DNA from: Thioalkalivibrio thiocyanoxidans ARh2 | GTDB lineage: Bacteria > Pseudomonadota > Gammaproteobacteria > Ectothiorhodospirales > Ectothiorhodospiraceae | Assembly: GCF_000385215.1 (NCBI RefSeq) | Contig: NZ_ARQK01000046.1 | Span: forward strand, 1-64,000 | Length of the DNA stretch: 64,000 nt | Reading direction: 5' to 3' | Part shown: piece after piece, positions 16,379-26,864 of the stretch | Numbering within the stretch: the stretch's first letter is position 1 | Layout of the letters: every line of letters begins with the position of its first letter | Position numbers and translations under genes: made by a program | The notes under the pieces: generated by a model | What the model was told of the DNA's origin: nothing | What the model saw: only the letters and a program-made list of their open reading frames with translations | Database searches by the model: none

Positions 16379-16421
16379 GGGCAAGCCTGCAGCGGCCGCA
16401 CTGGCCGCTGCAGGCTTGCCC
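16379..16421. repeat. 19-bp perfect inverted repeat
   Basis: The arms 16379-16397 and 16403-16421 are perfect complements with a 5-base loop (GCACT). It lies between the terminator and the second DUF294 gene. It has no T-run and no GTAG head. Confidence 0.75.
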
Positions 16422-16463
16422 TGAGTACCACCCAACCCGCGAAGACGGCTGTCCGGAACGCAC

Positions 16464-18311
16464 ATGAACGGTGAACTGGAAGAAATTCGCGAATTTCTCG
16501 AACGCTGTCCAGAGCTCGCGCGGCTGCCACCCGAGACCCGCACGAGTCTGGTTCGCCGCCTGACGCTGCGCTATCTGCGCGAGGACAGCCCGTTCCCGCC
16601 CGAGGACACGCCCCCCGGCGAGCTGTGGATCGTGCGTACCGGGGCCGCCGAGCTGTACGACGCCCGGGACCAGCTCCAGGATCGCCTGGGCGAAGGCGAC
16701 CTGCTCAACACCACCCACGCCACCAACCTGCATGGTCACGTCACCGAGGATGCCCTGATCTATCAGCTGGAGGCCGATCGTGCCCGCGACCTCGCCGGCC
16801 GGGACGAGGCCTTCCGCGAATTTGTCGAGGTCAGGCCCGATCGCCTGCAGGCGCCGGCCACGACCTTGCCGGCGGGCGAGCGCAGCCTGCTGACCACTCC
16901 CGTGCGTGCCCTGATGACGCCGCGACCGATCATGTCACCAACCCGTCTCACGCTGCGCGAGGCGGCCCAGCGCATGACCGAGGCCGACATCTCCGCTTTG
17001 CTGCTGCACGACCCCGGGAAGGAAGACGTCCCGGTGGGCATCCTGACCGACACCGACCTGCGGCATGCCCTGGCCGAAGGCACCGATCCAGCCTGCAGCG
17101 TGGCCCGCTGTATGGCTCAACCGGTTGCATCGGTCAGCCGCGATACCCCAGCCTTCGAGGCGCTGCTGCACATGGCTCGCCGCGACATCCATCACCTGGC
17201 GGTCACCGATGGCGACCACGGCCCGCTGGTTGGCATCCTCTCCAGTACCGACCTGATCCGCCATCAGGGGACCAGCGCGGTATACCTGGTACGCGACCTG
17301 CGCCGCGCCGATGACCTCGACGCCCTGCGCGACGTGATGCGTGCCCTGCCCAGCCTGCAGGTACAGCTGGTTGAAGCCGGGGCCGACGCGACCCAGATTG
17401 GTCAGACCATCACTACGGTGATCGACACCCTTACGCAGTGCCTGATCGAACAGGCGGAAACGAAGCTCGGCCCCGCGCCCGCCCGGTATGCCTGGCTGGC
17501 CAGCGGCAGTCAGGGGCGCCACGAACAGACCGTACACACCGACCAGGATACGGCTCTGGTCTATGACGACACGGCACCCCCCGATGCGGACGAGTGGTTT
17601 CGGCGCCTGGCCGACGAAGTCAGCGAAGGCCTGGCAGCCTGCGGCATCCGTCGCTGCCCGGGTGATGTCGACCCAAGCCAGCCGCACTGGCGACGCTCCA
17701 CCAGCGACTGGGAGCGCGAGATACGGCGGGTCATGAGCCACCCCTCCCCGCGCGATGCCATGCTCGCCGGCCATTACCTGGATCTGCGGGTCATTCATGG
17801 CCCGACGAGCCTGTTCGAACCCATGCGTCACGCGGCGCTGGAACAGGGCAGTCGCAGCGAGGCCTTACTGACCGCCCTCGCCGACCAGGCACGGGATCTG
17901 CGCCCTCCGCTGGGGTTCTTTCGCCAGTTCGTGCTCGAACGTGGGGGCGAACACGCCGACACCCTGGACCTGAAGATGCGCGGCCTGATGCCGATCGTAG
18001 CACTGGCCCGTGTGTTCGCCCTGCGCGCCGGGTCGGATGCTCGCGGCACCCTTGAAAGACTGCGGGCCGCCCGCCATGCAGGCGTTCTGTCGGCGAGCAC
18101 CGGAGCCGACCTGATCGACGCCTGGCAGTTCATCGCCACGTTGCGCACACGCCATCAGGGCGCCCAGATTCGACGGGGGCTCGCCGCCGATAACGCGCTG
18201 GCTCCGAACGACCTGTCGGGACTGGAGCGCAGCCACCTGAAGACCGCCTTTCGCCTGGTGGCTCATGCCCAAAAGACCACCCTGGCCCAGGCCGAGCAGG
18301 TGCACGGATGA
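16464..18311 (+). CDS. CBS/DUF294 nucleotidyltransferase-like regulator (copy 2)
   Basis: A 615-residue paralogue of the 12254 gene with the same order: N-terminal cNMP-like domain, two CBS domains (about 150-280), DUF294 with GSQGRHEQTVHTDQDTAL (about 351-368), and a helical C-terminus. The active-site-type G-S-x-x-R-x-E-x5-TDQD pattern is kept, so both copies look intact. It has its own start region after a strong terminator and is followed by the exonuclease gene, a pairing common for this family. Confidence 0.9.
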   Translation: MNGELEEIREFLERCPELARLPPETRTSLVRRLTLRYLREDSPFPPEDTPPGELWIVRTGAAELYDARDQLQDRLGEGDLLNTTHATNLHGHVTEDALIYQLEADRARDLAGRDEAFREFVEVRPDRLQAPATTLPAGERSLLTTPVRALMTPRPIMSPTRLTLREAAQRMTEADISALLLHDPGKEDVPVGILTDTDLRHALAEGTDPACSVARCMAQPVASVSRDTPAFEALLHMARRDIHHLAVTDGDHGPLVGILSSTDLIRHQGTSAVYLVRDLRRADDLDALRDVMRALPSLQVQLVEAGADATQIGQTITTVIDTLTQCLIEQAETKLGPAPARYAWLASGSQGRHEQTVHTDQDTALVYDDTAPPDADEWFRRLADEVSEGLAACGIRRCPGDVDPSQPHWRRSTSDWEREIRRVMSHPSPRDAMLAGHYLDLRVIHGPTSLFEPMRHAALEQGSRSEALLTALADQARDLRPPLGFFRQFVLERGGEHADTLDLKMRGLMPIVALARVFALRAGSDARGTLERLRAARHAGVLSASTGADLIDAWQFIATLRTRHQGAQIRRGLAADNALAPNDLSGLERSHLKTAFRLVAHAQKTTLAQAEQVHG

Positions 18312-18348
18312 CCCACCTCTTGCCACTCGGCGCCGGGACCGTCTGCTA

Positions 18349-19089
18349 ATGCCCTGTCCACGACCGGAGGACACCCCGTGGGCACGCCCTATAGGACACT
18401 GGCGGTTTTGCCGACGCCGACAGCAGGCCGCCCGGCGCGCGCCAGCAGGGGCGCTGCGGGCCTGCCTGGAGTCGGCCCTGCCACCTGCCAGGCAACCCGT
18501 CGCAGAATGCCGTTTTCTCGCGGTGGACCTCGAAACCACGGGTCTCGACCCGGAACGGGATGTCATCCTGAGTATTGGCTGGGTCGCCATGGACGGCATG
18601 CATATCGACCTGGCCACCGCGGATCAACGGCTGGTACGGGCGGATTGTCCGGTCCCCGAACAAAGCGCGGTCATCCACCGCATTACCGACCGCAAAGCGG
18701 CTGGCGGAACCACCGTGGACAGCGCCCTGGACGCCCTGTTCGAGGCACTCCAGGGGCGTATTCTGGTCGCCCACCACGCCGCGCTGGAACTCGGCTTCCT
18801 GGAGGAGGCATGCCACCGCCTGTACGGTGTGCGCCCGCCACTCCCGGTAGTCGACACCCTGCGCCTGGCAGAGCGCCAGCTGCGGCGAGCGGGACGCCCG
18901 ATCCCGGTGGACAGCATGCGTCTTCACACCCTGCGCACACGCTACAATCTGCCGCAGTACCGCGCGCACGATGCGCTATTCGATGCCCTGGCCGCGGGAG
19001 AGCTGTTTGCCGCCCTGGTCAGCCGGTTCTCGCCGGAAGCAAAGGTCCCGCTGGAGCGTGTGCTCTTCCGTCCCGGATGGTTCTGGTGA
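18349..19089 (+). CDS. DnaQ-like 3'-5' exonuclease
   Basis: A product of about 246 residues with a DEDDh exonuclease fold: Exo I AVDLETTGLDPERD, Exo II with VAHHAALELGFLEEA, and Exo III YRAHDALFDALAAGELF. It resembles the epsilon proofreading subunit but is encoded with DUF294 and an acetate symporter, so a replication role is doubtful. ATG 18349 overlaps the TAA of a 13-codon frame that itself starts at the DUF294 stop, so the true start is not certain; the open frame reaches back to 18265. Confidence 0.87.
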   Translation: MPCPRPEDTPWARPIGHWRFCRRRQQAARRAPAGALRACLESALPPARQPVAECRFLAVDLETTGLDPERDVILSIGWVAMDGMHIDLATADQRLVRADCPVPEQSAVIHRITDRKAAGGTTVDSALDALFEALQGRILVAHHAALELGFLEEACHRLYGVRPPLPVVDTLRLAERQLRRAGRPIPVDSMRLHTLRTRYNLPQYRAHDALFDALAAGELFAALVSRFSPEAKVPLERVLFRPGWFW

Positions 19090-19176
19090 CGCGGAAGCAC
19101 ACGATCGGCATGCTATTCTATCCCCCCATAATCCCGTGGTTTTCATGCCACCCCGAACCGATTCACGGAGGCCCTG

Positions 19177-21135
<1,959 letters not shown>

Positions 21136-21180
21136 GCTACGGGCCGGGGCCCGGCGCCCCGGCCCTGCTTCGACCTTGCT

Positions 21181-21249
21181 GTAGGAGGCCAGCCCTCTGG
21201 CCGATAGGGCGCCGGACAGGTCCGATCGGCCAGAGGGCTGGCCTCCTGC
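21181..21249. repeat. GTAG-headed inverted REP pair after acsA
   Basis: Two perfect 23-bp arms (21183-21205 and 21225-21247) face each other across 19 bases. Each arm contains its own palindrome (GGCCAG-CCCT-CTGGCC) behind a GTAGGAG head, so it can fold as two hairpins or one long one. It belongs with the 28511-28586 element, which has the same head but a different stem. Confidence 0.8.
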
Positions 21250-21301
21250 CGTTTGCACCCCTGCCGGGCACCATATCCGTTCCACCCGGGGCACCCGAGG
21301 C

Positions 21302-21679
21302 ATGACGACACACCACTCCGATCACTCGCAAACCCCGCGCCTGCGTGTACTACTCGGCGAGGTCACGGCCATGGGCCCGGGCAAGGCCATGCTGCTGGAG
21401 GCGATCCGCGACAAGGGCTCCATCTCGGCCGCCGCGCGCAGCATCGGCATGTCCTATCGCCGCGCTTGGGACCTGGTCGAGACCATGAACCAGAGCTTTC
21501 GCCAGCCGATGGTCGAGACGGCCAAGGGGGGGGCCGGCGGAGGGGGCGCGAACGTAACAGAGTTCGGCGAACGGGTCCTGGCACGCTACCGGGAGATGGA
21601 AGCCCGCGCGACAGCAGCGATCCAGACGGATCTGGAGGACTTTAGTCGATTCCTCGTCGACACGGAAAACGCGGACTAG
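21302..21679 (+). CDS. ModE-like winged-helix regulator without molybdate domain
   Basis: A 125-residue protein that matches the N-terminal HTH of ModE: KAMLLEAIRDKGSISAAARSIGMSYRRAWDLVETMN. The C-terminal TOBE (molybdate-binding) domains are absent, so this is a short ModE-N or LysR-HTH type regulator. The GGAGGGGANVTEFGERVL region is the usual beta-wing. Targets are unknown; no molybdate genes lie nearby. Its TAG shares the CTAG bases with the stop codon of the convergent sensor gene. Confidence 0.85.
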   Translation: MTTHHSDHSQTPRLRVLLGEVTAMGPGKAMLLEAIRDKGSISAAARSIGMSYRRAWDLVETMNQSFRQPMVETAKGGAGGGGANVTEFGERVLARYREMEARATAAIQTDLEDFSRFLVDTENAD

Positions 21680-24600
21680 TCTCCTGCGGTGACCGGCCCT
21701 TCAGCCAGCAAGGCGGCAAAACGCTCGGCGGGCACCGGCCGGCTTGCCAGGTAGCCCTGGTAGTGGTCGCAGCCGAGCTCGCGCAGAGCCGCCAGTTGAT
21801 CGCGGGTCTCCACTCCCTCGGCCAGCACGCACAAACCGAGGCCGTGCCCCAGTGCCACGATGGCCCGTGTGATCGACCGGTCATCGGCGACTTCCGCCCC
21901 TGCCGCCAGACCATCCACAAAGCTCTTGTCGACCTTGAGCGTATCGACCTGGAAGCGCTTGAGCTGCGCCATTGAAGAATATCCCGTCCCGAAGTCGTCA
22001 ACCGCAAAGCTTACGCCGCGCTCGCGCAGCCGCTGAAGGATCCTGCGGGCGCGTTCGGGGTCGGACAGCAGCGCCGACTCGGTAATCTCCAGCTCCAGAT
22101 ACCTGGCCGGATAGGCATGACTCTCCAACAGATCGGCCACCTGCTGATCGATGGCGACCCGCTGGAACTGTAGTGCGGAGACGTTCACGGCCAGACGCAC
22201 GGCCGGATGGCCCGCCTCGCGCCAGGCCTGCCCCTGCGCCAGCACACGGCGCAGCACCCACTCGCCCAATTCCACAATCAAGCCGGTCTGCTCGGCCACG
22301 GGAATAAAACGCCCGGGCGAGACGGGGCCCAGCCCGGGTTCATCCCACCGCAGCAGGGCCTCCGCCCCAATCAGCGCCCCGTCACGGATGCGATACTGCG
22401 GCTGGTAGTGCACCTCCAGCCGATCCTGTTCGATCGCGCGGCGCAGACGCGTGGACAAATCGATACGCTCGCGAGCGGCCCGGGTAAACTCGTCCGAGTA
22501 GTAGCGATAGCTGCCGCGGCCGTCGTCCTTGGCACGGTCCAGAGCCGTACTTGCCTGCTGCAGCAGGGTATCGGCATCGGTGCCGTGATCCGGGTACACG
22601 GCAATGCCGACGGTGACCGCGATCTCCGTCTCCACCCCGTTGCCCAGATCCGTGGAGTAGCCCACCTCGCGAATCACGTTCTCCGCCACCACGGCGGCAT
22701 CGTCGGGATGCGCGAGGTTCTCCACCAGGATGGCGAATTCGTCGCTGGCCAGGCGCGCGACCGTGTCCGTACCCCGGCGCCCGCCCTGCAGCCGGTCGGC
22801 CACGATCTTCAGCAGGCGATCCCCTACCGCATGGCCCTGGCTGGCGTTGATGTCCTTGAAACGGTCGAGATCGATGATCAGCACCGCCAGATGGCCCGAG
22901 CGCCGCCGCATCAGCGAGACCGCATGGGCCAGCCGCACGCGCAGCAGGCGGCGGTTGGGGAGTTCTGTCAGCGGGTCGTGATGGGCCAGAAAATCCAGTT
23001 CTGCCTCGGAGGCCTTCTCCCGGGAGATGTCCGCGAATACCGAGACGTAATGCGTCAGACGTCCCTGGGCATCGCGCACGGCGGTAATGCTCTGCAACTC
23101 GGGGAAGATCTCGCCGTTCTTGCGCCGGTTCCAGATCTCTCCCTGCCAGTATCCCTCGGTCTCGAGCTGGCGCCGCATGTTGGCGTAGAAGGTCTGGTCG
23201 TGGCGCCCGGACTGGAACATCTTGGGCGTGCGCCCCACGACCTCGTCCTCGGTGTAGCCCATGAGCTCGGTAAAGGCACGGTTGACCGACAGGATATGCG
23301 CGGTGTCATCCGTAATGACCACACCCTCGCGGGTATTCTCGAACACCACCGATGCCAGACGCCGGCGTTCCTCCTCGTCACGGCGATCAGTGATGTCCTC
23401 GAAGGTGGCCACCACGCGGTCCACGGACCCGTCGGGCAACCGGGTACACTTCACGTCGATATCGGCCACCAGCACGCGCCCGTCGTGCCGCAGCAGGCGT
23501 TTCTCGATCTCGTATCCGTCACGCTGCCCGGCAAACATGGCGGCATCCAGCGCCACCTCGCAGCCGCGATCCTCGGGGACCGTCAGCCGGTCCCAGTCCA
23601 TTCGGGCCAGTTCATCCGCGGGATAGCCCAGCATCTCGCCCAGGCAGGTGTTCACCCGCTCCCAGCCCCGCCCTCCCGGACGGGAAATCGCCATGCCAAC
23701 AAACGGCATGTCGAAGAATACGCCCAGCAGGCGGTCCTGCTCGGCATGCGCCTGTACCAGATCGAGGTTGCGCCGCAGCCACTGCTGCCGCCAAAGCATC
23801 GCTCCGCCCCCCAGCACAAGCAGCCAGACCATGAGCGTCGCCCCGCCCATCCACACCGCCTGCTGCCGTGGTAGCACGGCCAGCCCTGCCAGATCCCGCT
23901 TGAGCACCAGATCCCAGCCGGGTGGCTCCAGCCGCTGCACCCCGGCGATGAATGCCGGCTCGGCCGCCTCGAAGGCTGCGACCGCGATGCCTTCGCGCTC
24001 CCCCTCGAGGAGCTCGGCACGCAGCCGGGCAAAGGCCTCGGGCGGCTCGATGATCAGGCCTCCGTTGGCGTCAATGCGGGCAATGGTGGCCTCGTCCGGT
24101 GCCTCCCGGACCACCACATGGGCGTCCGTGGACAGGGCGTCGGGACCGCCCGACAGCGTCAACAGCGGCTGCAGCCGGTCGGCACGGGCCGACAGGAGCA
24201 CCAGGGCTGCCACCCGGCCCGCCTCATCGCTTCGATCGAGGACGGGCACCACCCAGCTGACCAGCGGTCTGCCATTTGCATCCGCGTGCAGTCGAGGCTG
24301 ACTGACCTGTGCCGAGGACCACGCCTCGGCCAACGCTGCGTCCACCGCCACATCCAGCGGCAGCTCCTGTCCGACTTCGATCAGTGGCTCGAAGTCGGAA
24401 TCCAGCAGCACTGCTGAGCGATAGTCGTAGTGGCTGCGCAGCAGGTCCAGATGATGATCGACCTGTTCACGGGCGAGGCTCGACTGCCGCTCGACCGCCG
24501 AAAGGGCAAACACCGCAAACCCGCGCGATTCGGCCAGCTGGCGCGCGTGGCCCAACCGCTCGTCCAGCCAGCCATCCAGCAGTCCGGCCTTCAGGAAGGC

Positions 24601-25005
24601 GGACCGCGTCAGCTCCTCCTCCGCCTGCCGCTGTGCCGAGCCGTGCTGGACATGGTAGGTCGCCAGTGCCACCCCTGTGACCGAGATGGCCACAGCCAGA
24701 ACCAGCAATAGCCAGGGCTTGTAGCCGAAGTCTCCGGGGCGCGGAACGCTGGTGACCGAAGAACCCTCCAGCGGCTGGGACAGCGCCCAGCGCACCGCAA
24801 GAAAAAGCGCAGCCCCCGAGACCGCCACAAAGCCGAAGCCCTTGCCGAGATTCGCCAGCGTGAGCGCGTCGCCGACCTGCGCTCCCGTCCACCAGGCAAC
24901 CACGGCATCGGAGAGCGCGATCCACAGCAGCCCCAGTACGGTGTAGATGCCCGCAATCCAGGACGCCAGGCGCAACGGGGTGCGGGCGCGTTTGTTCACA
25001 GACAC
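21676..25005 (-). CDS. Membrane sensor with two PAS, GGDEF and EAL domains
   Basis: A 1109-residue c-di-GMP signalling protein. One N-terminal membrane helix pair is followed by a second helix (about 90-115), a periplasmic sensor region (about 120-380), another helix (about 385-405), PAS domains (about 415-540 and 548-670), GGDEF (675-840) and EAL (860-1105). The cyclase motif is degenerate: ASDEF (753-757). The phosphodiesterase domain looks intact (EALLRW from 882, DDFGTGYSS). I infer a net c-di-GMP phosphodiesterase. GTG 25005 is the chosen start; GTG 24999 is equally possible. Confidence 0.9.
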   Translation of the reverse strand: MSVNKRARTPLRLASWIAGIYTVLGLLWIALSDAVVAWWTGAQVGDALTLANLGKGFGFVAVSGAALFLAVRWALSQPLEGSSVTSVPRPGDFGYKPWLLLVLAVAISVTGVALATYHVQHGSAQRQAEEELTRSAFLKAGLLDGWLDERLGHARQLAESRGFAVFALSAVERQSSLAREQVDHHLDLLRSHYDYRSAVLLDSDFEPLIEVGQELPLDVAVDAALAEAWSSAQVSQPRLHADANGRPLVSWVVPVLDRSDEAGRVAALVLLSARADRLQPLLTLSGGPDALSTDAHVVVREAPDEATIARIDANGGLIIEPPEAFARLRAELLEGEREGIAVAAFEAAEPAFIAGVQRLEPPGWDLVLKRDLAGLAVLPRQQAVWMGGATLMVWLLVLGGGAMLWRQQWLRRNLDLVQAHAEQDRLLGVFFDMPFVGMAISRPGGRGWERVNTCLGEMLGYPADELARMDWDRLTVPEDRGCEVALDAAMFAGQRDGYEIEKRLLRHDGRVLVADIDVKCTRLPDGSVDRVVATFEDITDRRDEEERRRLASVVFENTREGVVITDDTAHILSVNRAFTELMGYTEDEVVGRTPKMFQSGRHDQTFYANMRRQLETEGYWQGEIWNRRKNGEIFPELQSITAVRDAQGRLTHYVSVFADISREKASEAELDFLAHHDPLTELPNRRLLRVRLAHAVSLMRRRSGHLAVLIIDLDRFKDINASQGHAVGDRLLKIVADRLQGGRRGTDTVARLASDEFAILVENLAHPDDAAVVAENVIREVGYSTDLGNGVETEIAVTVGIAVYPDHGTDADTLLQQASTALDRAKDDGRGSYRYYSDEFTRAARERIDLSTRLRRAIEQDRLEVHYQPQYRIRDGALIGAEALLRWDEPGLGPVSPGRFIPVAEQTGLIVELGEWVLRRVLAQGQAWREAGHPAVRLAVNVSALQFQRVAIDQQVADLLESHAYPARYLELEITESALLSDPERARRILQRLRERGVSFAVDDFGTGYSSMAQLKRFQVDTLKVDKSFVDGLAAGAEVADDRSITRAIVALGHGLGLCVLAEGVETRDQLAALRELGCDHYQGYLASRPVPAERFAALLAEGPVTAGD

Positions 25006-25138
25006 CTGCCTGTTGCCGCCAACGATCTGCCGTCGCCTGGCCTAATCCCAATCACGTCCTTGCCACCCCGTCTTCCATGATGGTTGTGCCCCCCCACATT
25101 CAGCGAGCCATACCAATCCGCATTATGCCCACAAACAC

Positions 25139-25166
25139 AAAAGGGCACGTCCCAGCGGACGTGCCC
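25139..25166 (-). terminator. Rho-independent terminator of the DUF302 gene
   Basis: GGGCACGTCC (25143-25152) pairs with GGACGTGCCC (25157-25166). Read on the minus strand it is followed by TTTT (25142-25139). Confidence 0.85.
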
Positions 25167-25234
25167 AGTTCAGTGCTTTATTCCATACGGATCGCGAAGC
25201 ACCAGGCCCGAAGTCCGTACGGAGAGCCGGCCAA

Positions 25235-25756
25235 TTACTCGGCGACGCTGCGCTCGATGATCTGCTCGATCTCGTTGCTGGAGAGTTCCATCACCTCTGC
25301 CACCTCGTCCGGCATCATCGGCAGGAACGCCGGGACGTTCATCCGCGAGATGAAGACATCCCCCTGGCTGTCCTGATAGATGCTGACACGGCAGGGCATG
25401 AGGGCCGAGACCGGGCGAAACGCGTCTTCCTCGAGGATGCGGGCGCTGTACTGCCCGCTGCAGACGTCGATGATGACCACCGGGTCCAGCGTGAAGCCGC
25501 GCTCCGAGAGCACACCCGACATGTAGTTCTTGTTCAGCACACTCCAGCCGGCATCTTTCGCCTGGGCCTCGAAGGCCTCGACCGTGTCCGGGAAGGACAT
25601 CGGGCTGGGCGTGACCTTGACCATGTCCGGCTGCTCGCCACCGTGACTGCCGGCCTGCGCGACACCGGCGAGCAGCAAACCCGCGATCAACATCGCAACA
25701 ATCGGCAGGAACCGCCCCCCGGTGAGCGATGTCATCTTTGTAAGTGTTCTGGTCAT
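25235..25756 (-). CDS. Exported DUF302 protein
   Basis: A 173-residue protein with a signal peptide or N-terminal anchor (FLPIVAMLIAGLLLAGVAQA) and a DUF302 domain (SFPDTVEAFEAQAKDAGWSV, then the conserved core VVIIDVCSGQYSARIL and LMPCRVSIYQ). DUF302 folds bind or sense unknown small molecules and often sit near sulfur or redox genes. CAGGAG precedes ATG 25756. An FNR-type box lies 104 bases upstream. Confidence 0.9.
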   Translation of the reverse strand: MTRTLTKMTSLTGGRFLPIVAMLIAGLLLAGVAQAGSHGGEQPDMVKVTPSPMSFPDTVEAFEAQAKDAGWSVLNKNYMSGVLSERGFTLDPVVIIDVCSGQYSARILEEDAFRPVSALMPCRVSIYQDSQGDVFISRMNVPAFLPMMPDEVAEVMELSSNEIEQIIERSVAE

Positions 25757-25859
25757 TGCAATTCTCCTGGCGTGAATGGGCGCAAGCTTGTGAGTAGAGG
25801 CCGCCCAGAGAGTTCCCGGACGCTAGGGGCCATTATTCAAGCACCGGCCCCGGGAGGCA

Positions 25860-25873
25860 TTGACCCAGATCAA
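25860..25873. promoter_or_regulatory. FNR/ANR-type box
   Basis: TTGACCCAGATCAA matches the FNR/ANR pattern TTGAY-N4-ATCAA with one base off perfect symmetry. It lies between the DUF302 gene (minus) and the small-protein genes (plus), 81 bases before the ATG at 25955, so it could control either or both in response to oxygen. Confidence 0.6.
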
Positions 25874-25954
25874 CGGGATGCGATTCAGACGCGCTCCAGC
25901 CCCCTGCGGGCAATCCGGACGCGACCCACAAAGCCAGACGACAAGGAGCACGAC

Positions 25955-26179
25955 ATGGAGGCCACACTGAAGGGCGGGACCCTGACCCTGAAGATCGACA
26001 AGAAGACCGCCGAGAGCATCGCGGAGAACATCACCGAGCTTGAGGGCGAGATCAGCAACGGGGCCCGCGCGCTCGGCTCGGTACTGCAGCAGGGCGTCTA
26101 CGAGCTGGAAAACGAGTTCCGCCAGCCGCCGCACGCCTTTGACGAGCACGCGCCCAAGCAGCCATCGATCGAGGACTGA
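25955..26179 (+). CDS. Small protein of unknown function
   Basis: A 74-residue, hydrophilic, probably helical protein (LTLKIDKKTAESIAENITELEGEI) with no cysteine and no signal peptide. ACAAGGAG gives a strong ribosome binding site for ATG 25955, and codon use matches neighbouring genes, so I consider it real. It is followed after 44 bases by another small gene and lies beside an FNR-type box. I do not recognise a family. Confidence 0.7.
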   Translation: MEATLKGGTLTLKIDKKTAESIAENITELEGEISNGARALGSVLQQGVYELENEFRQPPHAFDEHAPKQPSIED

Positions 26180-26223
26180 AGAGCAGCCACTCGCACGCGC
26201 ACGAACCCCGCAAGGAGGACGAG

Positions 26224-26427
26224 ATGCATCTGGAAAAGGCCGAGAACGGCGAACTGGTGATCACGATGCCGGAGGCGGAGGCCTCCGACGCCCTGGCCAC
26301 GCTGAAAAAGCGCGCCGACGAACTGGATGACTGCGAGGAACTGACCGAGGCCCTGGAAGAGGCCGGGATTCAGCTGCCCGCGGAACCCGACCACATCCGC
26401 CACGAATACATGCCCCCGGCGGACTAA
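26224..26427 (+). CDS. Small acidic protein of unknown function
   Basis: A 67-residue acidic protein (SDALATLKKRADELDDCEEL then LTEALEEAGIQLPAEPDHI), predicted mostly helical, with a single cysteine. GCAAGGAGG is an excellent ribosome binding site. It is followed by a terminator and is likely co-transcribed with the 25955 gene. Function unknown. Confidence 0.7.
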   Translation: MHLEKAENGELVITMPEAEASDALATLKKRADELDDCEELTEALEEAGIQLPAEPDHIRHEYMPPAD

Positions 26428-26436
26428 CGATAGGCG

Positions 26437-26464
26437 ACCCGGCCCGCCCCCGGGCCGGGTGTTT
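26437..26464. terminator. Bidirectional terminator between convergent genes
   Basis: ACCCGGCCCG (26437-26446) pairs perfectly with CGGGCCGGGT (26451-26460), followed by GTTT on the plus strand. It separates the small-protein gene from the convergent STAS gene. Confidence 0.75.
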
Positions 26465-26467
26465 CCT

Positions 26468-26803
26468 TCAGGCGTTGACCCGCTCCACGGCCCCGCGGGG
26501 GTCGTCGCACACCTCGAGGATCGTCAGGAAGCCGCTGATCTCGAACACCTCGCGGATCGGATCGCGGATCTCGCACAGCACCAGCCGCCCGCCGTTCTGC
26601 TTGACCTTCTTCGCGGTCATCAGCATCACACGCAGCCCCGCGCTGGAGATGTAGTCGACATCGCCAAACCGGATCACCAGCGAAGGGTGCTCTTCCATCC
26701 GCTGGAACAGGTGGGCCTCGAATTCCGGCGAGGTATTGCTGTCCAGACGGCCGGCCGGACTGACGACCAGCACGCCGTCGATCGTCTCTTCATTGACTTG
26801 CAT
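26468..26803 (-). CDS. STAS-domain anti-sigma factor antagonist
   Basis: A 111-residue single STAS domain with the phosphorylatable serine region VDYISSAGLRVML, as in SpoIIAA/RsbV. Such proteins release a partner regulator when dephosphorylated. The partner is probably the HATPase kinase encoded 62 bases upstream on the same strand. No sigma factor or PP2C phosphatase lies in the window. Confidence 0.92.
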   Translation of the reverse strand: MQVNEETIDGVLVVSPAGRLDSNTSPEFEAHLFQRMEEHPSLVIRFGDVDYISSAGLRVMLMTAKKVKQNGGRLVLCEIRDPIREVFEISGFLTILEVCDDPRGAVERVNA

Positions 26804-26864
26804 CGGTGCGCCTTGCCTTTTGGTTTGCGTTGAGTAATACCCCGCCCACGCGGGCCCGAACGGG

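Noticed and set aside
19089-19176. A sigma-54 promoter ahead of acsA
   Set aside because: A GGC-rich stretch is present but no GG-N10-GC spacing occurs.
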